Source: an uncultured Eubacteriales bacterium
GTDB taxonomy: Bacteria > Bacillota > Clostridia > Oscillospirales > Acutalibacteraceae
Assembly: GCA_900316385.1 (NCBI GenBank)
Contig: ONCP01000001.1
Span: 153,431-217,430, forward strand
Direction of reading: 5' to 3'
DNA: 64,000 bases
A program made the position numbers and the translations under genes. The notes under the pieces are model-generated. The model was not told where the DNA came from. It was given only the letters and a program-made list of their open reading frames with translations, and searched no databases. Shown piece by piece: positions 40,737 through 50,260 of the stretch; position 1 is the stretch's first letter; every line of letters starts with the position of its first letter.

Positions 40737-41506
40737 TATTCGCCTTTTACTATCATTTTCCCCTGAATGTCAGTTGTGTATTTGCCCTTCGGGAGAAGCT
40801 TGGAGATCGGGACGAGCTTAAAGCCCTTCGCCCTGATCGCCTCTATCACCCTCGGGAGAGCCTCGGGGGTGTTTTTCGCGCCGTTGTGAAGCAGGATTAT
40901 CGAGCCGTTGTCGAGGTTTCGCACACAATTCTGTACGATTTGGTCAACCGACGGATCCTTCCAGTCAAGGGAGTCTATGCTCCACTGCACGCAGTACATA
41001 TCGAGCGAGTTGACCGCGTCGACAACGTCGTTGTCATAGTCGCCGTAGGGCGGACGGAACAGGGTCGGGCATTTTCCCGTCAGCTTTTTTATTTCTCTGT
41101 TGCAATCGTTCAGCTCGCCGAGTTTTTTTGAGCGTGGGAGCTGTGTCATATATGCGTGTGTCGAGCTGTGATTGCCGACGTCATGTCCCTTTTCGGCAAT
41201 CTTTTTTACGGAATCGGGATATTTCTTCACCCAGTCGCCGACGAGGAAAAAGGTGGTTTTGACGTTGTTCTCGTCAAGTATATCGAGTAAGGTGTCGGTC
41301 TGTTCGTTGCCCCACGCGGCGTCAAAGGAGATCGAGCATTCCTTTTTGTCCGTGTCAACGCAGTAGATCGGGATCTTTCTGTCGGTCGAGGCGGCAGAGA
41401 TTGCCCTCGACGCGGTTTGTATCCCGACGGAAGCCGTCGCGACTGCCATTACAGCGCACAGAGCGATTATAAGGAGACTTTTTTTGGTTAGTATTAAGAA
41501 TTTCAT
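40736..41506 (-). CDS. Polysaccharide deacetylase (NodB domain, PdaB-like)
   Basis: 256 residues. An N-terminal signal anchor (SLLIIALCAVMAVATASVGI) leads to a NodB homology domain: motif 1 as ISFDAAWGNEQT, motif 2 HSSTH (metal His), motif 3 RPPYGDYD, motif 4 WSIDSLDWKD and motif 5 ILLHN. The FDAAWG form of motif 1 is typical of PdaB/YlxY sporulation-associated members, so it may act on spore or cell wall peptidoglycan. ATG at 41506 follows GGTGA; a GTG three codons earlier overlaps this ribosome site. Confidence 0.85.
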   Translation of the reverse strand: MKFLILTKKSLLIIALCAVMAVATASVGIQTASRAISAASTDRKIPIYCVDTDKKECSISFDAAWGNEQTDTLLDILDENNVKTTFFLVGDWVKKYPDSVKKIAEKGHDVGNHSSTHAYMTQLPRSKKLGELNDCNREIKKLTGKCPTLFRPPYGDYDNDVVDAVNSLDMYCVQWSIDSLDWKDPSVDQIVQNCVRNLDNGSIILLHNGAKNTPEALPRVIEAIRAKGFKLVPISKLLPKGKYTTDIQGKMIVKGE

Positions 41507-41717
41507 ATGGATCACCGTTAGAGAATATGCGGCGGTTTTGAAATTAAGAATAAAAACGCCGATCTGTTTGTCGGTTATATGTCAAAACGCGTCCCTTTGT
41601 GCATAATGCACAAATATTCACCTTGTTTTTTGGAACCCAAAATCACCATTTGAGGTGATATACAAGCCTTTTTATCTATGCTATAATAATAACAACTCAT
41701 TTAAGGAGGAAAACGAT

Positions 41718-42966
41718 ATGAAATAATCGATCCGTCTACGTCTATATTTCACCGACCGTGAGAGAAATCGGCGAGTGCGCGTTTATGGATTGCTCGTTGC
41801 TCGTGAATGCCGCTATATGCGATGGGGTAGAGAAAATAGGAGATTACGCCTTTTTGAGCACAGGATTAAACTCGGTATCGGTTCCCGACAGCGTTACGAA
41901 GCTGGGAAGCTATTGTCTGGGCTATAACGAAAACAAGCACCTGTATAACTATTCGCCTGTGGATAATTTCAGAATATACTGCTCCAACGGTTCCGCGGCG
42001 GCGCAGTACGCAAACAATAACAGCTTTGCAAAAGAAGCCCCCAAAAAGGTTATAAATCACATCGATCTGACAGCGGATACCGATAAGCTCTATTTCGACA
42101 CCGCAAAAACGATAGGCAGCGTGTCTTCTGTTCCCGAAAATACGGGTATAGCTACCGAGGGCTGCGATAAAGGATGGGCGGATACACTGTTTATTAACCG
42201 ATATGATTATAAAATAGGCAGACCGATAGCTGTTCATTTTGATGAGCAGATCAGCGCTGATAATAAGTATTATATTCTTTATATAGTAAGTGTCCGTGAG
42301 GGGTATGAATTTGTGAACAGCTGTAAAAAACACCTTTCATACACGCCGCTGAGCGACATCGAGGGCTTGACCTTGAGCCTCAACGGAGACAGCGCTACCG
42401 ACGTTTATTTTTCGTACAACAATTATTTTAACGAATTGTGGATCAAGGTCGCCTATTACAATTTCAAAACCAATTACAATGAGGGCGAGGAAATATCGGG
42501 CGCGAAAATCAGCGGCATAAAAGCCAAAACATATAACGGCAAGGCTCAGACCCAGAGCGTCACCGTTAAGTACGGCACAAAGACACTCAAGAACGGCACC
42601 GATTATACAGTAAGCTACAAGAACAACAAGAACGCGGGCACCGCGACAATGATTATTACGGGAAAGGGCACCTACAAGGGTTCCGTCAAAAAGACTTTTA
42701 AGATCAACAAGGCGAATAATACGATGACCGTAACGAATAAAAAGACCGTTACCGCCAACTCCAAGAAGGCGACAACGATCAAGGCGGCTGTGACGGTCAA
42801 GAAGGCTCAGGGTAATGTGACTTACAAGACAGATAACAAGAAAGTTACTGTCAAGAACGGCGCTATGACCATTGCCAATAAGGTCAAGGTAACAGTCACC
42901 GCCAAGGGCAACGCGAACTACAATAAGCTCGCAAAAACCGTCAGTGTGAAGGTCAAGGTGAAGTAG
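41718..42966 (+). pseudogene. Decapitated BspA-like (LRR_5) surface protein gene
   Basis: A strong ribosome site (AAGGAGG, 41703-41709) precedes ATG AAA TAA at 41718, so translation from the natural start stops after two codons. In another frame a 402-residue reading frame runs from GTG at 41758 to 42966. It starts in mid-repeat of a BspA-type leucine-rich region (VREIGECAFMDC, VEKIGDYAF, VPDSVTKLGSYCLG), has a middle domain of unknown type, an Ig-like/MBG-type segment (TYNGKAQTQSVTVKYGTKTL) and a Lys/Thr/Val-rich end. The signal peptide and first repeats are missing, consistent with a deletion. It could still be expressed from GTG but would not be secreted. Confidence 0.65.
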
Positions 42967-43214
42967 GCAGTAGGCAGTTGAAGTAAATGAGAAATGAGAA
43001 AATGAGAAATGGTTGTCGAGTCCATAAGTCGTTTTTTCTCATAAATCGGTTCCCGAGCTATTGATAATGGATGTAATTCTGATAAAAAAGATTACAGCAA
43101 TATTTATACATTCGGGTCGCGAAGGCTTTTGCTCTTGCGAACGTTTCTCCCCGACCTTTATTTCTTCTTTCTTCTTTCTCCTTTCTCATTTTATTCGACC
43201 CGACGCGGACATAT
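42967..43214. repeat. Gene-free stretch with MITE-like inverted ends
   Basis: The left part holds GTAGGCAGTAGGCAG and AAATGAGAAATGAGAAAATG (about 42988-43012); the right part (about 43160-43198) is pyrimidine-rich with TTTCTCCTTTCTCATTTT. The ends are approximate inverted repeats about 170 bp apart. No reading frame, promoter or RNA gene is evident. This resembles a small non-autonomous insertion, but the case is weak. Confidence 0.35.
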
Positions 43215-43246
43215 AAAAAAGCTCCCGATTTAGGGAGCTTTTTAAG
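43215..43246. terminator. Bidirectional terminator, end of the cysS operon
   Basis: AAAAAAGCTCCC (43215-43226) with GGGAGCTTTTT (43233-43243). Confidence 0.8.
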
Positions 43247-43288
43247 TTGAAAGATGTTTTCGATAGGGGATAATGAAAACAGGAAAAA

Positions 43289-44680
43289 CTATTCCGTTAT
43301 TTCCCACTTGATGCCGTCGGGAGTGTCGATCAGCTTGATGTTGCGCGCGGCAAGCTCGTCACGGATACGGTCTGCCGTCGCCCAATCCTTGTTCTTTCTT
43401 GCCTCCTGCCTTTCGGCGATGAGAGCCTCGATCTCGCTTCCGAGGTCTTTTTCCTCAACCTTGTCCGAGATAAGTCCGAGGCTGAGCACCTTGTCGTATT
43501 CCTTGACAAGATACAGCTTTGTGGCGTCGTTAGTGTCAGCCTTGAGAGTGTCGTAAAGCGCGGTGATCGCAAGCGAGGTGTTGAGATCGTTGTCCAGAGC
43601 CTCGCGGAATTTCGCGTCCAGCTCCTTGGCTTTCGCCTCGTCGATCTCGCCGTCGGAGCTCAGCGAAGCGACGCGTTTTGTGAGCTTTTCGTATGCCTTC
43701 GCCGCGTTGTCAAGGCTGTCGTAGGAGAAGGTCAGCGGCTTGCGGTAGTGGCTCTGTAAGCAGAACAGACGGTATACGAGCGGATCGTAGCCCTTTTCCT
43801 CAAGCAGTGAAACAGTCAGGAACTCGCCCTTTGATTTGCTCATTTTTCCGCGGGCGTCGTTGAGGTGGAGCACATGGAACCAGTGCGGGCACCACTTGTG
43901 ACCGAGAAAAGCCTCGCTTTGCGCGATTTCATTGGTGTGGTGGGGGAAAGCATTGTCTACGCCGCCGCAGTGGATGTCCAGATACTCGCCGTTGTGCTTG
44001 ATGCTTATCGCCGAGCACTCGATATGCCAGCCCGGATAACCGACTCCCCACGGGCTGTCCCATTTGAGCGCCTGATCCTCGAACTTTGATTTGGTGAACC
44101 AAAGCACAAAGTCGGTTTTGTTGCGCTTGTTTTCGTCCTCGGTAACATCCTCGCGCACGCCTACGTCAAGATCGTCCGCGTTCATATTGCCGAAAACATA
44201 GTAATCGTCAAGTTTTGAGGTGTCAAAGTAAACGTTGCCGCCCGCGAAGTACGCGTAACCCTTGTCCATCAGCGTCTGAACCATAGCGATGAACTCGTCA
44301 ATGCAGTTTGTGGCGGGTTCGACTACGTCGGGAGTTTTGATGTTGAGCTTTGAGCAGTCGCTGAAAAACGCGTCGGTGTAGAACTTCGCGATCTCCATAA
44401 CAGTCTTGTGCTCGCGTTTCGCGCCCTCAACCATTTTGTCGTCGCCCGTGTCGGCGTCGGAGGTGAGGTGTCCCACGTCGGTGATATTCATAACGCGCTT
44501 GACGTTGTAGCCCGAGTAGCGCAGATATTTTTCGAGCACATCCTCCATAATATAGGTGCGCAGATTGCCGATATGGGCAAAGTGATATACTGTCGGACCG
44601 CAGGTGTACATATTTACGATATTATCGCTGTGCGGTTTGAATTCGGTTTTCTTCTGTCCTAAGGTATTGTATAAAATCAT
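43289..44680 (-). CDS. cysS: Cysteine--tRNA ligase
   Basis: 463 residues. Class I synthetase with HIGN (HIGH motif) in [16 protein letters not shown], zinc ligands in MYTCGPTVY and GWHIECSA with the HHTNE site, and KMSKSKGEF. The C-terminal helical anticodon-binding part ends [12 protein letters not shown]. It charges tRNA-Cys. The ATG at 44680 has GGAG upstream; pgsA ends 4 bp before. Last gene of the long leftward operon. Confidence 0.95.
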   Translation of the reverse strand: MILYNTLGQKKTEFKPHSDNIVNMYTCGPTVYHFAHIGNLRTYIMEDVLEKYLRYSGYNVKRVMNITDVGHLTSDADTGDDKMVEGAKREHKTVMEIAKFYTDAFFSDCSKLNIKTPDVVEPATNCIDEFIAMVQTLMDKGYAYFAGGNVYFDTSKLDDYYVFGNMNADDLDVGVREDVTEDENKRNKTDFVLWFTKSKFEDQALKWDSPWGVGYPGWHIECSAISIKHNGEYLDIHCGGVDNAFPHHTNEIAQSEAFLGHKWCPHWFHVLHLNDARGKMSKSKGEFLTVSLLEEKGYDPLVYRLFCLQSHYRKPLTFSYDSLDNAAKAYEKLTKRVASLSSDGEIDEAKAKELDAKFREALDNDLNTSLAITALYDTLKADTNDATKLYLVKEYDKVLSLGLISDKVEEKDLGSEIEALIAERQEARKNKDWATADRIRDELAARNIKLIDTPDGIKWEITE

Positions 44681-44684
44681 TTTG

Positions 44685-45263
44685 TTACTCCATAGAAATA
44701 TATTGTTTGTTTTGAACGAGGTATATTACCCCCGATAATAAGCAGAATATCGTGGAGATCCAAAGCAGGATCTCGCCCGCGACGTAGAACACGCCGCCGA
44801 GCCACGGAACGCTTGCTCCCGAAAGGTTGAGGATTTCAAGTATGATCCGCATTACCAGCACCGCGATGATCGCTACCATCTGCGTCACTGTTTTGACCTT
44901 GCCCCAGATGTTGGCCGCGACGACCTTTCCTTCACCCGCGGCAAGCAGGCGGATCGAGGTCACGGTGAACTCGCGGAACAGCGCGATTATCACGATAACA
45001 CAATCGCTCAGTCCGAGCTGGACAAAGCACAACAGCGCAGACATAACAAGGATCTTGTCGGCGATCGGGTCGGAAAATTTACCGAAATCGGTAACAAGTC
45101 CGCGTTTTCTCGCGATTTTGCCGTCAAAAAGGTCTGTAAGGCTCGCCGCGCCGAAAATCGCCAGCGCGACAAGATAGTGCATTGGAAAATCTATAAGCAT
45201 AGCCGCCACAAAGAACGGAACTAAAATAATACGAAGCAATGTAAGCTTATTTGGTAAATTCAT
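44685..45263 (-). CDS. pgsA: CDP-diacylglycerol--glycerol-3-phosphate 3-phosphatidyltransferase
   Basis: 192 residues with about five membrane helices. The CDP-alcohol phosphotransferase signature D-x2-DG-x2-AR-x8-G-x3-D-x3-D is present in DLFDGKIARKRG and TDFGKFSDPIADK. It makes phosphatidylglycerol phosphate, the precursor of phosphatidylglycerol and cardiolipin, at the inner membrane. The start codon overlaps the rimO stop by one base (TGATG), so the genes are coupled. Other CDP-alcohol transferases share the motif, but the length and operon context fit PgsA. Confidence 0.9.
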   Translation of the reverse strand: MNLPNKLTLLRIILVPFFVAAMLIDFPMHYLVALAIFGAASLTDLFDGKIARKRGLVTDFGKFSDPIADKILVMSALLCFVQLGLSDCVIVIIALFREFTVTSIRLLAAGEGKVVAANIWGKVKTVTQMVAIIAVLVMRIILEILNLSGASVPWLGGVFYVAGEILLWISTIFCLLSGVIYLVQNKQYISME

Positions 45264-46591
45264 TAAATCATCTCTCCGACAGGGTCAATGCCCAAGTGGT
45301 CTGTTATTCTGACTTTTACGAAGTCCCCCGCTTGCGGACGTACGTCGGACGCGGTGAAGAACACGCTTCCGTCAACCTCGGGCGCGTCGCCCGAGGTTCT
45401 TCCGAAGAAGCATTCGGTGTATTTGTCAAAGCCTTCAACAAGCACCTCAAGCTCTTTGCCCTCGAGAGACTCGGCTCTTTCTTCCATAATGAGCTGCTGC
45501 TGATCCGTTATGATCTCGGCGCGGCGGTTCTTTGTGTCCTCGTCAAGCTGTTCGGGAAGCCTTGCGGCAGGGGTGTCCTCCTCCTGAGAATAGGGGAAGC
45601 ATCCCAGACGGTCAAAGCGTATCTCCCTCGTGAACTCCGCAAGCTCCTCAAACTGTTCCTCGGTTTCGCCCGGAAAGCCCGTAATAAAGGTTGAGCGCAG
45701 TGTTATTTCGGGGATCCTCTGTCTGATTTTATTCAAAAGGGAGCGCAGGTATTCGGGGCTTCCCTTTCGGTTCATACGCTTAAGCACCTCTGAGTTGCAA
45801 TGCTGGAGCGGCAAATCGAGGTATTTTACGATTTTTTCCTCTTCGGCGATCGTGTTGATAACCTCGTCGGTCAGCCTTTCGGGATAACAGTAAAGAACGC
45901 GTATCCATCTGATCTTTTCGATTTTGCAAAGCTCTCTGAGCAGCTCGGCAAGCTTCGGCTCGCCGTAAAGGTCCGTGCCGTAATAGGTGGTGTCCTGAGC
46001 GATAACGATAAGCTCCTTGACGCCGCCCTCCGCAAGCCATTGAGCTTCCTTTACGAGGCTTTCGATTTTGCGGCTGCGGTATTTGCCGCGGATCATCGGG
46101 ATCGCGCAGTAGGTGCAGTGATTGTCGCAGCCCTCGGCTATTTTGAGGTAAGCGTAGTATCTCGGGGTGCTCTGAATCCTGCCTCCCTCAAGAGAGAGGT
46201 TCTCCTTCGGCGGATAGCATTCCTGTTTGTTGCCGTTTAAAGCTTCCGTGATTATTTCGGCGATTCGATCGTTGGCTCCGATACCTACGCACGCGTCTAC
46301 CTCGGGAAGCTGCTCCATTATCTGGTGCTGATAACGCTCCGCGAGACAGCCCGTAACGATTATGCACTTGATTTTGCCTTCCTTTTTCAGCTCGGCAAGC
46401 TCGAGTATCTCTCCGATGCTCTCCTGCTTGGCAGGCTCGATAAAGGCGCAGGTGTTGACTATCGCCGCGTCCGCGAAGGCTACGTCCTCAACAAATTCAA
46501 ACTCAGCGTCGCCGAGCTTTTTGAGCAGCATTTCGGCGTCAACCTGATTTTTGGCGCAGCCGAGAGAGACTATTCCTATCTTAAAACTCAT
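45263..46591 (-). CDS. rimO: Ribosomal protein S12 methylthiotransferase RimO
   Basis: 442 residues. N-terminal UPF0004 domain with three cluster cysteines (SLGCAKNQVD, VNTCAFI, VTGCLAERY), radical SAM core with CDNHCTYC near residue 152 and a C-terminal TRAM domain. RimO adds a methylthio group to an aspartate of ribosomal protein S12. The segment SLGCAKNQVDAE and overall length favour RimO over MiaB/MtaB. It overlaps recX by 11 bp and pgsA by 1 bp. Confidence 0.93.
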   Translation of the reverse strand: MSFKIGIVSLGCAKNQVDAEMLLKKLGDAEFEFVEDVAFADAAIVNTCAFIEPAKQESIGEILELAELKKEGKIKCIIVTGCLAERYQHQIMEQLPEVDACVGIGANDRIAEIITEALNGNKQECYPPKENLSLEGGRIQSTPRYYAYLKIAEGCDNHCTYCAIPMIRGKYRSRKIESLVKEAQWLAEGGVKELIVIAQDTTYYGTDLYGEPKLAELLRELCKIEKIRWIRVLYCYPERLTDEVINTIAEEEKIVKYLDLPLQHCNSEVLKRMNRKGSPEYLRSLLNKIRQRIPEITLRSTFITGFPGETEEQFEELAEFTREIRFDRLGCFPYSQEEDTPAARLPEQLDEDTKNRRAEIITDQQQLIMEERAESLEGKELEVLVEGFDKYTECFFGRTSGDAPEVDGSVFFTASDVRPQAGDFVKVRITDHLGIDPVGEMI

Positions 46592-47204
46592 ATGTATTTT
46601 CCTCAGTGTCGTATTCGCTGAGTACAGCGTTTATGTCGCCCCACGAATACCCCATTCTTTGTAAGGACGAGACGGCTCTGCGTCTGCCTTTTTCGGTATT
46701 CAAGACGGATTTATATTTCTTATCAAGAATTATAGCGATATGCTCCCTCGGATCGGGGTCAAGCTCGTCGAGTATCTCGGAGGCGAGCTCTTTATCGATC
46801 CCTTTCTCCGAAAGCTTGTACATCGCGCCCTTTTTTGAGAGGTGCTTGTGATAAATCAGTTCCTCACAGTAGCGGCGGGCATATTTTTCATCGTTAACAA
46901 GCCCCAGCTCTTCCATTCTCTCGACAGCTTTCGCTGCGGAGGCTTTGTCGGAGGTTCGCCTGATTTTTTCCTCAAGCTCGCGCTTGCTGTGGTCGCGGTA
47001 GGAGATCAGCCATAAAGCTTTTTCCTTGGCTCGCTTTTCGTTCGAGGCTTCGATCAGTTCTTTCAGCTCGTTGTCCGTAATCTCACTGCCGACGGAAAAA
47101 CGGCTTGCCAGCACGGTCTCGGTATCGAGCTTGATCGCGAACTCGCCGTCGATGTAGATCGCGGAGAGCTTCTTTCTCTTGGGAACGATATCGGTGATCG
47201 TCAT
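46581..47204 (-). CDS. recX: Regulatory protein RecX
   Basis: 207 residues, as for Firmicutes RecX. The repeating three-helix modules are visible in LISYRDHSKRELEEKIRR, GLVNDEKYARRYCEELIYHK and GYSWGDINAVLSEY. RecX binds RecA filaments and limits their growth. The gene begins one base inside the recA stop codon (TGATG), so it is translated together with recA. Confidence 0.92.
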   Translation of the reverse strand: MTITDIVPKRKKLSAIYIDGEFAIKLDTETVLASRFSVGSEITDNELKELIEASNEKRAKEKALWLISYRDHSKRELEEKIRRTSDKASAAKAVERMEELGLVNDEKYARRYCEELIYHKHLSKKGAMYKLSEKGIDKELASEILDELDPDPREHIAIILDKKYKSVLNTEKGRRRAVSSLQRMGYSWGDINAVLSEYDTEENTYEF

Positions 47205-48301
47205 CAGTCTTCTACTAAGATATCAATGCTGGCGGAGGACTTTTTAGCGTCCGCGGATTTATCCTCAACGGGGGTTACCGTTGTTTTTGCCTTTGCGGCT
47301 TTTTTCTTGGGAGCGAGCTTGTCGATGTTTTCCCAAAGCTCGTTCTCGATTCGAGAAGCAAGCTCGGTGTTGTTTGTGAGCAGCTCTTTGACGTTCTCGC
47401 GCCCCTGTCCGAGACGCTCGCCCTTGTAGCTGAACCACGCGCCCGCCTTCTGGATCACGTCCGCTTTTGCGGCAAGGTCAACCAGCTCGCCTACGCGGCT
47501 GATTCCCTGACCGTACATAATATCAAACTCCGCTTCCTTGAAGGGAGGAGCTATTTTATTCTTTACAACCTTTGCTCTGGTTCTGTTGCCGATCATTTCA
47601 CCGTTTTGTTTCAGTGTTTCGACCCTTCTTACATCGATCCTGACGGAGGAGTAGAACTTGAGCGCGCGGCCGCCTGTGGTGACCTCGGGATTGCCGTAGA
47701 TCACGCCGACCTTTTCTCTGAGCTGGTTGATGAAGATAGCGACGCAGTTGCTCTTGTTGATCGCTCCTGCGAGCTTTCTGAGCGCCTGCGACATAAGTCT
47801 TGCGTGGAGGCCGACGTGGCTGTCGCCCATTTCGCCCTCGATCTCCGCCTTGGGAACGAGCGCCGCGACGGAGTCGATAACGATAACGTCGATAGCTCCC
47901 GAGCGGATAAGCGCCTCGGCGATTTCGAGCGCGTCCTCGCCTGTATCGGGCTGAGAAACGAGCAGCGAGTCAACGTCAACTCCGAGCGCGGAAGCGTATG
48001 TGGGGTCGAGCGCGTGCTCAACGTCGATAAAAGCGACATTACCGCCGTTCTTCTGTCCCTCTGCGATACAATGGAGCGAGAGTGTGGTTTTACCCGAGCT
48101 CTCGGGTCCGTAGATCTCAACGATCCTGCCTCTCGGAAGACCGCCGATACCGAGCGCGATATCGAGCGAGAGAGAGCCTGTTGAAATATGCTCAACATTC
48201 ATATGCTGATTCTGTCCGAGACGCATTACAGCGCCCTTTCCGAACTGTTTTTCGATCTGTCCGAGCGCGGTTTCCAGCGCCTTGTTCTTATCAACTGCCA
48301 T
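47204..48301 (-). CDS. recA: Recombinase RecA
   Basis: 365 residues. Walker [10 protein letters not shown], Walker [19 protein letters not shown]-binding loops and the filament interface are intact; the C-terminal tail is Lys/Ala-rich and then acidic. RecA forms filaments on single-stranded DNA, promotes strand exchange and triggers LexA self-cleavage. It has its own promoter 51 bp upstream in addition to read-through. I looked for a Gram-positive LexA box (CGAAC-N4-GTTCG) and saw only a half site near 48400, so SOS control is not evident. Confidence 0.97.
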   Translation of the reverse strand: MAVDKNKALETALGQIEKQFGKGAVMRLGQNQHMNVEHISTGSLSLDIALGIGGLPRGRIVEIYGPESSGKTTLSLHCIAEGQKNGGNVAFIDVEHALDPTYASALGVDVDSLLVSQPDTGEDALEIAEALIRSGAIDVIVIDSVAALVPKAEIEGEMGDSHVGLHARLMSQALRKLAGAINKSNCVAIFINQLREKVGVIYGNPEVTTGGRALKFYSSVRIDVRRVETLKQNGEMIGNRTRAKVVKNKIAPPFKEAEFDIMYGQGISRVGELVDLAAKADVIQKAGAWFSYKGERLGQGRENVKELLTNNTELASRIENELWENIDKLAPKKKAAKAKTTVTPVEDKSADAKKSSASIDILVED

Positions 48302-48352
48302 AGTATACCTCCAAATTCAGGGTTTGCATTCGATTTGTTTTTTCTTCAACTT

Positions 48353-48381
48353 ATTTTAATATATATCGGTAAAAAAATCAA
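48353..48381 (-). promoter_or_regulatory. Internal promoter before recA
   Basis: On the minus strand, TTGATT (48376-48381) and TAAAAT (48353-48358), 17-bp spacer, in the 112-bp gap between prmC and recA. Confidence 0.6.
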
Positions 48382-48413
48382 TATTAACGAGGGATTTTAT
48401 TCGAACAAATTTT

Positions 48414-49259
48414 CTAATTTGAGTTCAGTGTCCCATAAACAGCCCTGTGAATGCCCGAAAAGTCCTGCTCGCTGCGAATTTCGGTAAAGCCGCGTAGCTT
48501 CATCAGCTCTTTTACGGTCTCAAGCTGTCCCTCTCCTAGCTCAAATGCCATTACGCCGTTTTGCCTGAGCTTTGAACTCCACTTACCGATAATAGCGCGG
48601 TAAAAGTCATAGCCGTCCGCTCCTCCGTCGAGCGCCATTTCGGGCTCAAAGCCGACCTCCTTTTGGAGCGTTTTGATCTCATCGGATCTGATATAGGGAG
48701 GATTGGAGAGGATAAGGTCAAAAAAGCCGTCCTCAAAGTCTTTGTGACATTCAAAAATATCGCCCTCAATGACTTTGACTTTAACATTATTCAGCCTTAT
48801 ATTATCGTAAAGATAGGGCAGAGCCTTGTAGGATTTTTCGACAGCGTAAACCTCGGCGTCTGTTTCGCCCGCGATTGCGACGGCAAGAGCTCCGCTCCCC
48901 GAGCAGAGGTCGAGCACTCTGACGCCGCGTCTGTGTTTAAGAAGCTCCAGACACGCGCGCAGCAAAACCTCGGTGTCGTCGCGCGGGATAAGCACGCCCT
49001 CGCCGATTTTAAGCGGATAGCCGTAAAATTCCCACTCGCCTAGAATGTACTGGAGAGGTTCGCCCGAAAGCCGTCTTTCAACGAGTTTGTCAAACTCCGC
49101 CGTGTCCGCGACGGTCTGAGTCCCGTCGGCGAGAAGATCGGTTTGGGAGACGCCGAACGCCTTTTCGATAAGGCATAATGAATTAAAGGCAGGAGCGTCT
49201 ATTCCTGCCTTATCAAATTTGTCTTTAGTTTTTTCGTGTAATTGTTTAACAACAGCCAT
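48414..49259 (-). CDS. prmC: Peptide chain release factor N5-glutamine methyltransferase
   Basis: 281 residues. N-terminal helical domain and AdoMet domain with VLDLCSGSGALAVAIAGE (motif I) and the catalytic NPPY (in LILSNPPYIRSDEI). PrmC methylates the glutamine of the GGQ loop in release factors RF1 and RF2. It overlaps the DUF1385 gene by 14 bp, a neighbourhood conserved in Firmicutes (yqhQ/DUF1385 near prfA-prmC). No prfA is found beside it here. Confidence 0.93.
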   Translation of the reverse strand: MAVVKQLHEKTKDKFDKAGIDAPAFNSLCLIEKAFGVSQTDLLADGTQTVADTAEFDKLVERRLSGEPLQYILGEWEFYGYPLKIGEGVLIPRDDTEVLLRACLELLKHRRGVRVLDLCSGSGALAVAIAGETDAEVYAVEKSYKALPYLYDNIRLNNVKVKVIEGDIFECHKDFEDGFFDLILSNPPYIRSDEIKTLQKEVGFEPEMALDGGADGYDFYRAIIGKWSSKLRQNGVMAFELGEGQLETVKELMKLRGFTEIRSEQDFSGIHRAVYGTLNSN

Positions 49260-50244
49260 TTTTCACAATATCCGAGCCGTCGTCGGGGATGACCGCCTCG
49301 ATCGCCTTGATAGCGACCTCGCACATATCCTCCTTCGGCTCCTTTGTAGTGATCCTCTGAGCCCAAAGACCGGGGGCGGCGATGATACGGGTCAGGGTAT
49401 TGTCGTGTTTTCCGCAGAATTTGATCAGCTCATAGCCGATACCGATCGTGATCGGAAGCAGAGCGAGCTTGATCACGGGTCTGAGCCATGTTATCCCGAA
49501 CGGAGCGTGAGGAATGAAAAGTCCCACGATTATTCCGACAAGAAGGCTCAAAAGGATGAAGCTCGTCCCGCAGCGGGGATGGAATCGGCGCTGTTTTTTG
49601 ACATTCTCAACTGTTAACGGGAGATCGTTTTCGTAGCAGAAAATCGCCTTGTGCTCGGCTCCGTGATACTGGAACACGCGCTTCATATCGCTCAGCTGAG
49701 ATACGATAAGGATATAGGATAAGAAAATGATTATTTTCAAAAGACCCTCCGCTACCGACTGCCAGAAAACCACTGTTTCACCGCCTTGCTTTATTGCGGG
49801 AACGGCAAGACCGATAAGATTGAAGATCCACGTCGGCAGGAAGAAGAAGAGAAGTATCGCGAGAGCGACTCCGATAATCGTTGAGAATACCATAAGTATC
49901 TTCATAAACTTGTCGCCGAGCTTTTCATCGATCCATTTCTCGAATTTGGAGGGCTCCTCTTCCTCAATTTCGCCCGCCTCAAGCGCCTTGTCCGCGGAAA
50001 GCATAAGGCTCTTGTAGCTCAGACGCATTGAGTCGATCATTCCCGCTACGCCGCGGAAAAACGGGATCTTCCAGAATTTTGAGGACTGACCGAGGAACTT
50101 GATACTGATATCCTCGGTGTAAATGCTGTCCTCGCCCGTGCGGACTGCCACGGTGATCCGTTTGGGTCCGCGCATCATAATGCCCTCGATCAGCGCGCTT
50201 CCTCCGATGGAGGTGATTTTTTTCGTTTCGGTTTTTTTACTCAT
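49246..50244 (-). CDS. DUF1385 family membrane protein
   Basis: 332 residues. Cytosolic N terminus with SIGGSALIEGIMMRGPKRIT, membrane helices at about 115-155 and 170-185, and the family's hallmark YHGAEHKAIFCYE with FHPRCGTSFILL, two His/Cys-rich segments that look like a metal site. It is often called a predicted metal-dependent enzyme, but its function is not established. Conserved beside prmC in Firmicutes. Confidence 0.88.
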   Translation of the reverse strand: MSKKTETKKITSIGGSALIEGIMMRGPKRITVAVRTGEDSIYTEDISIKFLGQSSKFWKIPFFRGVAGMIDSMRLSYKSLMLSADKALEAGEIEEEEPSKFEKWIDEKLGDKFMKILMVFSTIIGVALAILLFFFLPTWIFNLIGLAVPAIKQGGETVVFWQSVAEGLLKIIIFLSYILIVSQLSDMKRVFQYHGAEHKAIFCYENDLPLTVENVKKQRRFHPRCGTSFILLSLLVGIIVGLFIPHAPFGITWLRPVIKLALLPITIGIGYELIKFCGKHDNTLTRIIAAPGLWAQRITTKEPKEDMCEVAIKAIEAVIPDDGSDIVKNGCC

Positions 50245-50260
50245 TATATACCTTCTTTTA

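Noticed and set aside
48380..48420. LexA box upstream of recA
   Set aside because: Only a half site (CGAAC) is present; the second half GTTCG is not at the required spacing.
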